Shown one piece after another: positions 1 to 12,094 of a stretch of 64,000 bases of DNA. The notes under the pieces were generated by a model. That model saw nothing but the letters and a program-made list of their open reading frames with translations. It had not been told where the DNA came from and did not search any database. The stretch comes from Tenrec ecaudatus. Taxonomy: Eukaryota > Chordata > Mammalia > Afrosoricida > Tenrecidae. Position 1 is the stretch's first letter, and every line of letters starts with the position of its first letter. The translations under genes were made by a program, and so were the position numbers. The stretch is taken from contig NC_134539.1 in assembly GCF_050624435.1 (NCBI RefSeq), forward strand, positions 46,036,001 to 46,100,000. Direction: 5' to 3'.

Positions 1-2440
1 AGACCTTGGGAAACATCTACTTTGCAGCTAGAGAAACATCACACTCTACTTCATACTGTTCACGCAGACAGACATGATCTTCGGTATTCTGTATGGCGGT
101 GAGGCGTGGCCTCCTGGACTGTCCACCCCAGGCACTAGGAGCACTAAGGTTTTCAGGAGAGGAACAAAACCAACATGTACCTGTTTGGAGCAGCATTCAC
201 CTAAATTGTTGCTGAGCTAGCCACATGCTTGAGCCGCTCTGTAAAAGATATGAACAGACACCACCCAAGGGCCACAGAACAGCTAGTTGACTGCCGCCTG
301 CTAGGTTCAGTTATGGACTTATCAAAAATCTTCCCGATTTGTTCCCAAAGAAGTTTGTCTATGTGTTTCCTAGTAAAGTGGCATAACTTAAATATAATGG
401 AACCTGGTGGAATGTGAGTGCAACAAGAGATGCTTCCATGAAAAATAACATGTATCCTTTAAAAAGACTCAATAGCAATGAGTCACTAAGTATATGCTTT
501 GGAAATATGTGTGGGTGCCGTGTCTATAAACAATGGGGTGGGGGATGGGAATCCAAGGCTGGGAAGCTTTTATGCCCAAGTTGCTTCATAAATGTTTGCA
601 CATTCTTATTCTATGTTAAAGAAAGCAGACGTAGAAAGAGCAGACTACACCATGGCTGTGGTTTATGAAGGAAGAATGATTGCGGTCAGTGGCTAACATC
701 CAAAGAAAAGCTTTGGCCCAACATCAAAAGATTGCCAAGGGTACATACATGCATGAACTATACACTCAGATAAAATGTTCATGGCTTGTATGTATCTTTC
801 CTCTGCCATACACGTCAACATTTTTTTAACCAAAAACACCAACCAACTCCTGCTCTCAACAACATCTGATTGAAAGAATTCTACTGTACTAAAAAAAAAT
901 CAGCATTATTTTGTAATTTTTCAGATTATGTAAAGATAATAAAATATCTGTTGAGCATAGTCAGCCCCATGCTCAGAAATTAGCTACATTTAGTCTTCAA
1001 TTTACCATACTCTACTATAGGATAGATAATAAATTCTGGTCTCACTTTCTCAGCCCTCACCCTAAAAGACTGGAAAAGACCCCCTACCCAGACTGACTGC
1101 AGGGAGCTTCTCTCTGCCCAACAAGCTCCAAAGCTCCTTGATCTATTCAACCCTGTGTCTGTCATGCCGTTTTATCTAATTTGGAATGTGTATTTTATAT
1201 ACTTAAGACTCTCATTTCTAAGCATTGCTGTTTGCATATACTCTTGATCAAATGATTGAATTGCTATCAGTTGATTTCTAAAGAGGTAGTAGCATTTCTC
1301 TCCACTTGCAATTAAAACATGTTGACAGCATCTTTCATTCCAAAGTGGCCTCGAATGAGCAATGAACCATTTCGACTTGGTCAATATTTAGCTATTCCAT
1401 AGATTTTCATCTCCACATATAACTAAAAACCATTCATTGGTACAGGAATAATAAAATATTACTACATTAGGTGTTGTCTTAGGTTAGTTTCTATAGAAAA
1501 GTAAACCCAATGAAACCAAAATATGCATATTTACAGAGAAAAAACAATTTTTCAAGAAACTGACTCGCACCGTTACAAAGGTGAGCAAACTCCAAGTCCC
1601 TGGGTTAGAAGCCAGGTCAGAGGCTTCTCCAGCATCACACGGCTCCAGGGAGACAAGTCTGAGACCAGCAGGTCCGATGGCAGGCTGCTTCCGACTCCCA
1701 AGATCGCCAGACAATACTGCCAGCGGTGAGCTCAAGTGAGCCAGGTGCAGGATCCACATTTAACAAAAAGTAAAAACGCTTTGCCGGAACATCCACATAA
1801 ACTGGAAACAGGACAGGATTTTAACCCCTTTGGGCTCATATAGTGACTTCTTGCTCAGATTCTGGATGGAAAGGGATCTCTACTTACTGTTCCATGGTCT
1901 TTTCTGGGTAATACCATGAATCATCTCCCCAACAGCCAAGATACCTAATCACACTCTGCTCAATACTGCATAGATTCACCAACAATGTGTGTGGTATACA
2001 CACACATTGCCCACAAATCATAATAATACCCTGCAAAGTATATGAATTCAAACTGGAATTAAATTTGATATTTTGCTGGTGGAGATGGATGTTTTATTTA
2101 GGGAACCTACACAGTCTCCGTTGCTTCATGCTCTTGGCCCTTTGGGCCACGGTCCATCTCCACTCACCACCAAATTGGATCATTTCATCATCCTGCTATA
2201 AATAAAAATTAGAAAGCTCAGAGAGATACATAACCCAACTTATTAAGCTTAGGTGTCTATCTACTGCAAACAGATTAAGAGAGAACCTTTTCGGTCTGGT
2301 ATTTATTCTATCCATGGTGGAAATGCTTTATTTTCTTCCCAGTTCCTTTGGCAGTATCTTTTATCTTAATAAAGTTTAACTGCTCCTAGAGCTGAATTTT
2401 AAAATAGTTGTTCTTTTTTTTTTTTTTTTTGAAAACCCTC
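1..2440. other. Unassigned non-coding stretch
   Basis: No gene, exon or repeat family was recognised. Open frames are short and scattered over both strands. A perfect 11-bp inverted repeat (caatgtgtgtg, gtata, cacacacattg) lies at 1983-2009. A T-run at about 2413-2431 may mark the 3' end of an old antisense retroposon. Confidence 0.5.
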
Positions 2441-2500
2441 TTCTGTGTGTCGGTGTGTCACATCCTACCAAGCCTACAAAAGTACCCCAATAAGAAAAGT

Positions 2501-2886
2501 CCCCCCCCCCAGAAGGGAGACTCCGGATAGGGCAAGATATGACAAAATAATGATGTATAAATTACCAAGGGCACATGAGGGAGGGGGGAAAGTGGAGGGA
2601 GGGGAAAAAAAAGAGGACCTGATGCAAAGGGCTTAAGTGGAGAGCAAATGCCTTGAGAATGATTGGGGCAGGGAATGTATGGATGTGCTTTATACAATTG
2701 ATGTATGTATATGTATGGATTGTGGTAAGAGTTGTATGAGTCCCTAATAAAATGTAAAAAAAGAAAAGAGAAAAAAATGATTAGGGCAAAGACTGTACAG
2801 ATGTGCTTTATACAATTGATGTATGTATATGTATGAACTGTGATAAGAGTTGTATGAGCTCCAATAAATTGTTAAAAAAAAAAAAA
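2501..2886 (+). mobile_element. 5'-truncated L1 3' end with a doubled tail
   Basis: This is the 3' end of the afrotherian-type L1 seen repeatedly in the window. Its signature is a run resembling 'gataagagttgtatgag' followed by AATAAA and poly(A). A first tail ends near 2750 with AATAAAA and A-rich sequence. A second, about 110-bp copy of the same tail follows at about 2777-2886 and ends in a long A-run. The 9-bp motif aagaaaagt occurs at 2492-2500 and again at 2887-2895, so it is probably the target-site duplication. No coding capacity remains. Confidence 0.75.
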
Positions 2887-2895
2887 AAGAAAAGT

Positions 2896-3198
2896 TCCCA
2901 AAGGATCCTCCTGCCAATCCCCAGGCTGTTGTGACTGCTTCCTTCCAATCTGCCCACTTAGCCTTGGCATCAGTTCACTGCATCCCCCTTGCATTAGATA
3001 TGATTCTTGAAGAAAATTAATTGGTCTGATGTTCATCTTTTATTCTCCCATTCTTTTTTATACCTGCCAATATGCTTTGCAAGCAGTGTGTGGTCAGTAA
3101 ATGATTGATGAAATTAATATGTTAATGAGTTGGATGAATGAGTGAATCTGTTACAAGTATAATTGAACGGTCCTCTCCTGTGACTTCATTTCTTACTT
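2896..3198. other. Unassigned stretch between two L1 fragments
   Basis: AT-rich DNA with no recognised exon or repeat. Confidence 0.45.
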
Positions 3199-3345
3199 TT
3201 TTAAAGTTTAATAAATCATTTTATTGGGGGCTCTTATAACAATCTATACATCAATTGTATCGAGCACATGTGTATATATGTTGCCATCATCATTTCTAAA
3301 ACATGTCCTTTCTGGCTTCCTTTCTCATCCTTTATCCAGAGGGAA
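3199..3345 (-). mobile_element. Antisense L1 3'-terminal fragment
   Basis: The sequence begins with a reverse-complement poly(A) signal region (aataaatcattttattgg) and continues with the 'caatctatacatcaattgta' type of motif shared with the larger antisense L1 copies. Only the last 150 bp or so of the element are present. Confidence 0.7.
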
Positions 3346-3359
3346 ACCGGCCTTGCTAA

Positions 3360-3455
3360 GCTAAAGCAAAGCAGACAGCAGAGCCTATAGAAAGCAGATC
3401 CTATAGAAAGCAGAAAGCAGAGCCTATAGAAAGCAAAGCAGACAGCAGAAGTCTC
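3360..3455. repeat. Small imperfect tandem repeat
   Basis: Imperfect repeats of 'gcagagcctatagaaagc' alternate with 'aaagcagacagcag'. The array is purine-rich and about 95 bp long. It directly abuts the L1 fragment on its left. Confidence 0.65.
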
Positions 3456-4597
3456 GCTTGCTTTTCAAGCAGAAAAATCCAGCCTGGTTGCACAGCAGAA
3501 ATGGAGGGCCAAAAAAGTACCAAGGAAATTCCTCCAGCCCACACCCCTACCACTTGCGATTTAAACCAGCCTGGTAATAATTAAGTACAAATTCTTCATC
3601 TGTTTCATTTCAATGCTTAAAAATAAAAAATTAAACAATACTCTCTTGGAAGTCTCTAGCCTTCCCTGTCCACTGGACCTGTGTGAGTGAGTCCTGCATG
3701 GGATGGACCGGAAAGAGCACTGCATTCGAGGGTCAGAGGGTCCCGCCGAGTTCCTGCCTTGCCTCTTGTGTTCTGCTTTATCAAAATGAGGGGAAAGGGA
3801 GTTTATACCCAAAGGGCCTTCCCCCAACAAAGGAGTTTGAAGGAAGACAACTAATCTCTTGCGACTAATTTCTGTATTAACGTGTGTATCTTATGACAGT
3901 GGATACATAAATTTTGAATGTTTTCCCTGCAATTCTCATAGCAGTTTCTTTTTTCTCTCTCCCACCGTTTCAATGGTCAATTTCCATCCCCTGTTCATGT
4001 AACCCTATTTGTTACCTCCTCCTTGGCCAGAATCAAATTTATGCCCACCTGGCCATCTTTGTTACCATGTATTTATCAATCATGCTTAACCCCTTAAGAA
4101 AAAGACCTGCGGCTTCACCAGTGCTGTGAGTGACAGTATAATTCGCATGCCAGACCTCCGAGAGGCAAGGGGTGGGATTATCATGATTATCCTAGGTCCA
4201 TAGCTGTAACCCAGAACGGTGTCACGGAGAAAAGACAACAAGATCCCATTTTGGTGATGTTTTGTCATCTGTAAGGTGAAGGTAATAGCTCACCTCAGAG
4301 GATCTCCATAGAAGAAAGGGGGTCATCAAAGTGAAAATCCCTAGTCCAACGTCTGACACACAAATGATATTTCATAAGCAGCAGCTTCCTTGCCTCCTTG
4401 CTCCTAAAAACCTCCGTCTTGAGATTCATTAGCCTATCCAATTTTCTCCAGAAACCTTTGAAGTGACCAAAGGGGACATGATCACCTCCTCCTTTTTACT
4501 GAGAAACATACTAACATGCGGAAAGACGGACGCGGCTCCGTTCCAGTCGTAGGTCCTTGCGCATGTGGTGGATACAGGATTGAAACCCCGACATGCT
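3456..4597. other. Unassigned non-coding stretch
   Basis: No recognisable exon, RNA or repeat. The open frames at 3561-3830 (minus) and 3914-4129 (plus) have no recognisable domain. Confidence 0.45.
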
Positions 4598-4850
4598 GCT
4601 GTGATCGGGTACTATCGAGTCAATTCCAACTCACAGTGACACTAAGTCCAGGAAAATGAAACGCTCCCTGTTCCTAGGCCATCCTCACAATTGTCCTCAT
4701 GCTCAAACCCATTGCTGTAACCACTGTGTCCGTCCATCTTGTTAAGAGCTTTTTCCATGCCCCTCCACTTTACCAAGCATGGTGCCTTCTCCAGAGACTC
4801 TCATGAGACATCTCTCCTGATAACCTCATGTCCAAGACATAATCATCTCC
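4598..4850 (-). mobile_element. Antisense RTE-clade LINE 3' end
   Basis: Reading left to right, the reverse complement of the RTE 3' end appears: 'ctatcgagtcaattccaact', 'ccatcctcacaattgtcctc', 'tttaccaagcatggtgcc', then 'ctcctgataac'. These correspond to the C-terminal coding end and short 3' UTR of the RTE (BovB-like) element seen in several other copies here. Strongly 5'-truncated. Confidence 0.75.
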
Positions 4851-4884
4851 AAATTGAACTTTCTTCCTAATGTAGTACCTCCAA

Positions 4885-5065
4885 GCCAGACCGACTGCCA
4901 AAAAGCCAATTCTGACTTCTAGCAACCCTACCAAAGGATTCTAAGACTATCTTTATGGGAGCAGACAGCCTCATCTTTCTCCTGTGGAGAAGCTGGTGGG
5001 TTTGAACTGAGTAACTTGCTGTTATCAGTCCAATGCCTAACCCACAGTCCTACCCAGGTTTTAGG
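4885..5065 (-). mobile_element. AfroSINE, antisense
   Basis: Antisense AfroSINE body: 'tctgacttctagcaaccct', 'gagcagacagcctcatcttt' and 'agctggtgggtttgaac' occur in the order expected for the reverse complement. The right end (cctaacccacagtcctaccc) corresponds to the tRNA-derived 5' head. Considerably diverged. Confidence 0.75.
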
Positions 5066-6574
5066 ATCTTGATTTCCCATTTGATCTTGTGACATGAGGC
5101 TAGCATCATGGGCAGAGAGAAAGCTAAAGAAAGGCAACCAGGAGTCTACCTTCTGCTTAGTCTCAGGAAAGACGGCAGTCCTACCTGGGAAACACCAGCT
5201 ACACTAGCCTCATCCTTTACAAGAGGAGACAAGCTCCTGGCTCTGCCATAATCAGTTTCACGTTCTGTCTCAGAGGTGGATGCATTTCAGCCGAGAGTGG
5301 GAAGAGAGCTGGAATTCACCATAGGGGCCTAGACTGAGTAAGAGCCAAAGATTGATCAGGGAATGGTAATGATCTGGCAGAAGGCAGTCTTCTGGTAGGT
5401 TTCACAAACATGTACAAATATCAGTTATGTGCACACATCCCTGAGCATCCATCCCTAAAGATCAACTTCCCAGGTCTGTGCCCAAATGAGACAAAACAAT
5501 TATCAAATCCAGGCATTCTCCCTTCTGTTCATGCTCCAGCTCCAGAAGAGAAACGATAATTTGTCAAACTCATGCATGATTCTTTTGTCAGATCATTCTT
5601 AGGTGAGCGTGTTGCTCTTGGCTCCCTTATGACGGATGCAAACTTACTCAAGTCCAAGCCAATTTCCCAATGAATTAATTTCTACAGTGAATATGAAAGG
5701 TTTTCAACACCAGTATAATGCACCCCTGCTCTTCTGAATTAAGCCCAACAACATCTATGCTTTCTCCCCTTCTGTCCTCTATCATAAGGAAGAAGAGTGA
5801 AATTGATTCCTTTCCCTCTAGAGACAGCATCACCCTGTGGACCCAATTCATTCTTTCCATCTTCTCTAGGATTGCGACCCATCAACCATCCCTTGTTTTA
5901 TTTCCCTTCAATGACTTCTACTCCAGCTACTTCCTTCATTTTGCAGAAAAGCTCAAGACTCAGCAACCTTTAGAAACTAAAAACTAAACTTCTTTTTCCC
6001 CTTCATTCTCACCTTGCCTCTCAGCCTTTCCCTTCACCCCACATATGTTAGGGTAACACACACCTCTCCCGCTATTATTTTGATGCCCACTTTCCCTCCA
6101 TCCATTACAGCATGGCGACTCCAACAACACTGCACAGCTATTGAAATGTCACTACTAAAGTCACCAATCATTTGGTCATCTGGCCTTTTACAATCTGATT
6201 CAATTCAATACCTTAATAGTTGCTTTGAATAAACAGATACCTAGTTCCCGAGTTCACGTTTTTGCCTTCTCTCCCCAGCTTCAGGGGATGAGGGGTCCAC
6301 AATATTGCCTTCACCTCCCCTCCTCCCGGCAATCAGCCACCACATCCTGTCTGTGCAGAGCCTTCGAGAGAGGATGACGGTCCTAGACCCCAGACCAGCT
6401 CATGCCCTCCACTTGCTTTATGTTTTCAGAACCACTACAGCCATGTCTGTGCCTAAGTCCCACTGCCCTTGTTAATACAATTGAGACAGATTGAGCTTTG
6501 AAGGGTGTTCCTGGTCATATCTCTGGTGATTCCTCATTGTTCCAAAGACTCAACTGGTGGTTGAAGGCAGTGAC

Positions 6575-6576
<2 letters not shown>
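5066..6576. other. Unassigned non-coding stretch
   Basis: Mixed-composition DNA with no recognised repeat or exon. Overlapping open frames on both strands around 5675-5987 argue against coding. Confidence 0.45.

Positions 6577-6664
<88 letters not shown>
6577..6664. repeat. Compound (TA)n(GA)n microsatellite
   Basis: An uninterrupted (TA)24 tract at 6577-6624 passes directly into (GA)20 at 6625-6664. The open frame across it (Tyr-Ile then Arg-Glu repeats) is an artefact of dinucleotide periodicity. Confidence 0.97.
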
Positions 6665-6667
<3 letters not shown>

Positions 6668-6746
6668 TTCAGGAAAACTCCAAGAGCACAGGCTCGGTTT
6701 GCCTTCTACAACTCAAGCACTTTATGCATTGTCCAATAAACAAACT

Positions 6747-6840
6747 GCTGCTGTTATTGTTGTTGTTGTTAGGTGCAATTTAGGCAGTTCAAATCAGCTT
6801 CCACCCCTCAGGGACCCCATGAAGCAAAGTGTGACCTGAT
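6747..6840 (-). mobile_element. Antisense RTE-type 3' tail fragment
   Basis: A (TTG)n run followed by 'ttaggtgcaattt' and 'gggaccccatgaagc' matches the reverse complement of the shared RTE/SINE tail, which in its sense form ends 'ggcacctaacaacaac'. About 90 bp survive. Confidence 0.55.
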
Positions 6841-7984
6841 TGTATATTGCCTTCATGTTCACTTGCAGATCAGAGTTTCCACTGGCTGATTTTGGTAAGT
6901 AAAAGACTGGTCCTTTCTTTCTAGCCCATCTTGTTCTGGAAGTTTTCCAAGAAAGGAGGAATCTATCATTGGATTATGCATACCCTGTACTAGCACAATA
7001 TTTAAAATTTTATCTCCAGAGTAGATATAATAAGAGATCAATCCATGCTTTCACAATGTTTCCTCTGTTCGGCTCAGAGCTGTCATTGAAATGCTTATCA
7101 GTAAAATAGAAACCCCAAGGACAGTCAGACTGAAATGAACCCCAAAAGCACCTACTGTCTGCTCTGCAGAACATAAGCTATCCTCAGCCTCACCTGAGGT
7201 TATAAAGGTACCAAAGTCGGGGCCAGGTGCCTATAGTGTGTCATTAGAGACTTACTTCCTGGTCAAAAGTCAAGCCCTCCCCTTGGATACAATCCACCCA
7301 AGTCACTTGCCTTTCGGGCTCTATTCTAGTATGTCTTGGCCCCAAGGATGATACTCTTTAACAATTTAGTCTCCTATTCCCCAAACATTGTCCACCTTAT
7401 TTCTGCAATTTGCTTTAATCTCCAACACCATAGCTGAATACCTCTATCCTGCTCCCCACAACCCCAGGTCTGGAGATTCCCAACTGGCAACGCAGAGAGC
7501 CTTCCATTTCCTCAAACCCTGTTTTCATTAACAATTCAATTATCATTGAATTACTGAGCTCTTGTTCTGCTATGGACGAGCGAAATGAAAACATTGAGCA
7601 GTTTCCCAAAGAAGAGCCCCACAATTGTGGAGGAAGCGCTATCTGATGACACATCCAGTGATGGAGAAGAAATAAAACTCCAGACAATGCTTTCCGCAGA
7701 GGACCAGAACCAGCTCTAGACAGGGTGGAGCACAGGCTTCTGAGGAGAGATTGTCTACAGGGGGTCTGCAGTTCCATTCCTATCAGCTCATATTCATGGT
7801 CCAGGTGGTGGACTTGGTGGACAGCAAGGGGATGGAGGGAATGAAAACATGGAAAGACCGCCCCTGTAATCCGTACTCCCCTTTCTTCTGGAAAATGAGA
7901 CTTGAATTAGTGTTTGGAATAAAAAAGGGCCAGGGTTTTGGTCTCAAGCCAATATGGCTTTGAATTCTGATAACTTGAGGGATT
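6841..7984. other. Unassigned non-coding stretch
   Basis: Contains a 120-residue minus-strand frame at 7415-7777 with no recognised domain. No repeat was identified. Confidence 0.45.
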
Positions 7985-8110
7985 AATTATAAGGTCAGAG
8001 TCAAGTGCTTTAACCTCTCTGAACCTCAGTTTTTCCCTCTGTAAAATGGAAAGAATATCTTCTTCCGGGATGGCTAACAGGAATAGCATAAACACTTATT
8101 AAAATACCAC
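7985..8110 (+). repeat. MIR SINE fragment
   Basis: The conserved MIR core is visible as 'taacctctctgaacctcagt' followed by 'ccctctgtaaaatgg'. Old and truncated at both ends. Confidence 0.8.
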
Positions 8111-8564
8111 TTGACTCTTCCAATCATTCAATTCTCCAGCCTGCTCCTTGGCGCGCCGTGCATGCTATAAAAATGGTAGCAAGTCTTACTTCAAAGCAGA
8201 AAGGTAAGTGAAGTTGCGTCACTTCATAGAGGTGCGAGAGGAAACAAATCACCTGCCCCTCTGCCTCGCAGCATCTTGATTTTTAAAAAGAGAGAGATGA
8301 CAAGATTCAGCTCCCATGATTCTCTGCATGATCTTCTGCACATAAAATTATTTGATAAGCTATAAAATATACAAGCCCTATAAAATGTTATTTTTAGTGA
8401 CAAAAAGGAACTAAAAGGAGGGAATTCCCAAAGCACAGACCCATGGGTCATTTACTCTTCTAATAAAGTTTTTTTTTGAGACAATCAATTAGATGACATT
8501 TTATATGCAACCGTCATAGATCTGAGTGCTTCCATGATAGTAATCCCTCTGATCTCTTTCATAA
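8111..8564. other. Unassigned stretch between two MIR fragments
   Basis: No exon or repeat recognised. It contains an isolated GGCGCGCC octamer near 8150 but no CpG island. Confidence 0.4.
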
Positions 8565-8700
8565 CAACTCGCCGAGAGTAGGTACGTTTGCAACCCCCAC
8601 TTCAAGAAGAGGACACAAAGGTTTAAAGAAGTTGAGTCACTTACTGTGCAAGGTTGCACCGACAGGAGTTACTCTTAAGCACTGTGCTCTGCCACCCTGT
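8565..8700 (-). repeat. MIR SINE fragment, antisense
   Basis: The order 'agaggacacaaaggtttaaa', 'gttgagtcactta' and 'aagcactgtgctctgcc' matches the reverse complement of MIR. Confidence 0.6.
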
Positions 8701-9251
8701 GAATTGGCTCTAAAATCGAAACAGTGCCTGCAGTGAGGAGTTCAAACTCCGGACACTATACCCATTTGCCTCAAAGGACTATGTGGCCCTGTGCGCTGCC
8801 CAACCAAGATGAAGTAGATACACTGGATGATTCTGCCTCTGGTACAGTTGGGATCTTGACAATCCAACATTTCCATCAGAGCGTCCTTACCTTAGTAAAG
8901 CAGCTTCCTATGCATTTCCCAGTCGTGCCTTTTCATTCTTACAGATGAAGTTGAGAGGTTCTGGGGCTCTCAGCTTTGAATTTCACAAAGCCAGCTGATC
9001 CCCTTGGAACCTACAGTTTTCGTTGGACTTCGGTGTGAAGGCATCCTACGGGGATGAAGACAAGCGCGTTGCTGAGACAGCTTGTCTACAGCCATCTGCC
9101 GACCTAAGGGATATGTTTAAATATGGTTTTCTTTGGAATAAAGTCATGCATCTATAATCTGGAACCCCCTTTACCCTCCTGTTCCACAGCTTCCTTAAAG
9201 CTAGGTATGACTAGTGTTGACCACTGGGATCGAAATAGTGTGGGGCACATC
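8701..9251. other. Unassigned non-coding stretch
   Basis: No exon or repeat recognised. It ends at the precise left target-site duplication of the next L1 insertion. Confidence 0.45.
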
Positions 9252-9265
9252 CAGGACCAGTTTCT

Positions 9266-9772
9266 TTTTTTTTTTTTTAACATTTCATTAGGGGCTCATA
9301 CAAATCTTATCACAATCCATGCATATACATACATCAATTGTATAAAGCACATCTGTAAATTCTTTGCCCTAATCATTTTCTTTTTTTTTCTTTTCTTTTT
9401 TTACATTTTATTAGGGGCTCATACAACTCTTATCACAATCCACACATATACATACATCAATTGTATAAAGCACATCCGTACATTCTTTGCCCCAATCACT
9501 CTCAAAGCATTTGCTCTCCACTTAAGCCCTCTGCATCAGGTCCTCTTTTTTTTTTTCCCCTCCCTCCCTGCTCCCCGCTCCCTCATGAGCCCTTGATAAT
9601 CCACAGATTGTTATTTTGTCATATCTTGCCCTATCCGGAGTCTCCCTTCCCCCCTTTCTCTGACGTCCATCTCCCTGGGAGGAGGTCACATATGGATGGA
9701 TCCTTTTAATCAGTTCCCCCTTTCCAACCCACTCGCCCTCCACTCTCCCAGCCTCGCCCCTCACACCCCTGG
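9266..9772 (-). mobile_element. 5'-truncated L1 insertion with doubled 3' tail, antisense
   Basis: An exact 14-bp target-site duplication, caggaccagtttct, flanks the insertion at 9252-9265 and 9773-9786. The poly(T) side is at the left, so the element is on the minus strand. Two tails are present: a distal one at about 9266-9385 and, after a T-rich spacer, a second copy from about 9398 that runs on into the body of the element. This is the arrangement seen at 2501-2886, but with a different 5' truncation point. Non-coding. Confidence 0.9.
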
Positions 9773-9786
9773 CAGGACCAGTTTCT

Positions 9787-11075
9787 GAAGGAGTAGGGTC
9801 GCTGCTGGCCCTAAAGGATTCTGCTCCTAAATAAACCCATTCTGGGTTTTGTTGTTTTTTTCTGGATTTACCAGTGAGTCACAGTGCAGCCGCTAACATG
9901 TAAGTCTGGACAGACACTCTTCCTCAGAATGATTAGTAGCTTGATGCATTAATCACAAAGCCGGTGCTCTCTGCAAGGCTGTCTTTCTACTTTCATGGCT
10001 TCTGAAATCTCTTTCCCTAACAAATCCTACCCATTAGCCCTGTGCTGACCCCTATTCAAGGGCTGCTGTTCCACTTTCCAACAGAGCTTTGGTGTATGTT
10101 TGTCATTCCACCTAGGTGCCATCTCAGGTCCAAGTCCACCCCCCAGTCTACCCCCCCGCCCACACACCTCTATTTACCCACCTCCATGACAATTTCCATT
10201 TCAAAAAAATCTCACAAATACCAGTTCGCACTTGCATACAATTCTGGGGCTCAAAATGCCACAGTCTTAGATGAGAAGTCATCATGACAGTGAGCCAACC
10301 CCAACCCCAAAGCAAGCTTCCACCGCCACAGGACCCAACTTGATGAGAATTTGGGGTGTTGGCCTGACATACCAGCCCCTGGAACGTGACTTTTTCCTCA
10401 AGCCTAATCACTAACATCACCAAAATCATTTCATTCTGTTTCCAGCTATTTATGGTGAGATGTCAAAATGACAATTCAGAAAATGCCGGTCCCACATCGG
10501 AGTGCTCTACTCCGTTTCAGATGGAAGTGCTATTTGTTTTGAATTTAAGAAGGCATTTTGCAGGCAGGGCATTTCACATACCTGTGAATTCCCCTGTCAT
10601 TTGTGGGTATGCTTTTTCACTTGAATATCATCCATATAAGGTCTCCCTTGCTTCCTAAAAGTCGGAAAACTGTGCCTCATTCACAGGACCTCGGAAGAAC
10701 ATTTCTGACTCAATTACCAGACTCTGTCTGGTATGTATGTGGGCCTTCTGCTGGCCTCCCTCCCACAACTTTCTCCCTGCCACCAGTCCCCTCAGCCCAA
10801 CCCCACACTCCCAGTCCACCAGTGCCCTCACAGAGAGCACAGCTCCTACTCATTAATCCATTCATTAGAATAATCAGATTCTTCCATTTAAAAAAGAATA
10901 TAGAAAACCCCACCTAGATCATAATAAAAAAGCAAAACAATAAACCAAGACATATTTTTAAAGACTATCGAGTAGACAACTGAACTGTGAAATCGATATA
11001 TAAATCTATACCTAGGGAGATGCAGAATTGTTTTAATTACCGTGAAGTCCATTCCAACTCCTCTGAACACAACAT
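9787..11075. other. Unassigned non-coding stretch
   Basis: No exon or repeat family recognised. Overlapping open frames on both strands at 10600-10917 lie in C-rich/G-rich sequence and look incidental. Confidence 0.45.
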
Positions 11076-11232
11076 AAGCACTGTTACCAAGTCAATTGTG
11101 AGTCATAGGGACCCTATAGGACAGGGTAGAACTGTCCCTGTGGACTTCTGAGCATGACACTTGTTACAAGAATAGAAAGCCTCGCCTTGCTGTTAGCAGC
11201 CCGACACATAACCCACTACACCAGCAGGATGG
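11076..11232 (-). mobile_element. AfroSINE, antisense
   Basis: Shows 'aagtcaattgtgagtcatag', 'accctataggacagggtaga', 'actgtccctgtgg' and 'cccactacaccagcaggatg' in the order of a reverse-complement AfroSINE. Confidence 0.85.
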
Positions 11233-12094
11233 AAAATTTCTACAGACAGTAAGTTAGTACATCCATAAAGCTCACCCCGTTGTTTTTCATCTCCTTAGGG
11301 AATCAACGGTTCTATGTTGCCTAATGTCCAATGTCCTGAAGACCGTGTGTCATACCTTATATCTGTGCTGTTGTTGTGGACAGCCGGATATATATAGTCT
11401 CTTTACTCCATTGTGGCTGAAAACATAAGTGCCATGGTCATTTTAAAACTAAATCTCAAAATAATATAAAACAAACCATATATGAGAGATGGAGACAGAT
11501 CACAGAGGAGAGAGAATGGAGTTCTGATGAGTTTAACAAGGTACCGGTAGGGAATATTTTAGTATTCATTTGAGGAGATAATTGGTAGGTCCCTCTTTGC
11601 TTGGCATCAATTTTCTCTCCAAATAGGACCAATCATCCGTGGTTTGGAAGAAAGGAAATCATCCTTATGTGTGTTTTCTTCTCACTTCCGACTTAGACTC
11701 AGCCACCTTTTCCAAAGGAATAAAGTCACGCATCTCCTCAGCAAATCCAAGATAAAATTGTCTGACCTGTTCTTCATCCTTCTCATTCTCAGGGTTGCTT
11801 TGTGTGTTTCCGAATGTTCTGCTTCCTTGGTAATAAAATAACACCCTCTAAGATTGTTGGGAAAGGTAAGTTCTGTGACTTTTGATTTTTGTTTCCGTTT
11901 TGTTTTGCTTTCCTCCTGGGTTTCTTGGGCTTGTTTTGGTTTGGTTTGGTTTCTGTTTGGGGAAAACATTCTTCGTTGCCCTCCTTTTGCTCACGCTCCA
12001 GCTTCTGTGAGCAAGGTGAGATGTTCTTCATCAGAATCTTCTAAAATCGTTCATTTGCACCATGGTGAGGGAATGCCATGTAATCTGGAGATCC
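11233..12094. other. Unassigned non-coding stretch
   Basis: No gene or repeat identified. The frames at 11682-12031 on the minus strand are lysine/glutamine-rich readings of a T-rich plus strand. Confidence 0.45.

Noticed and set aside
6498..6839. 113-residue open frame with Tyr-Ile and Arg-Glu repeats
   Set aside because: Created entirely by the (TA)n(GA)n microsatellite.
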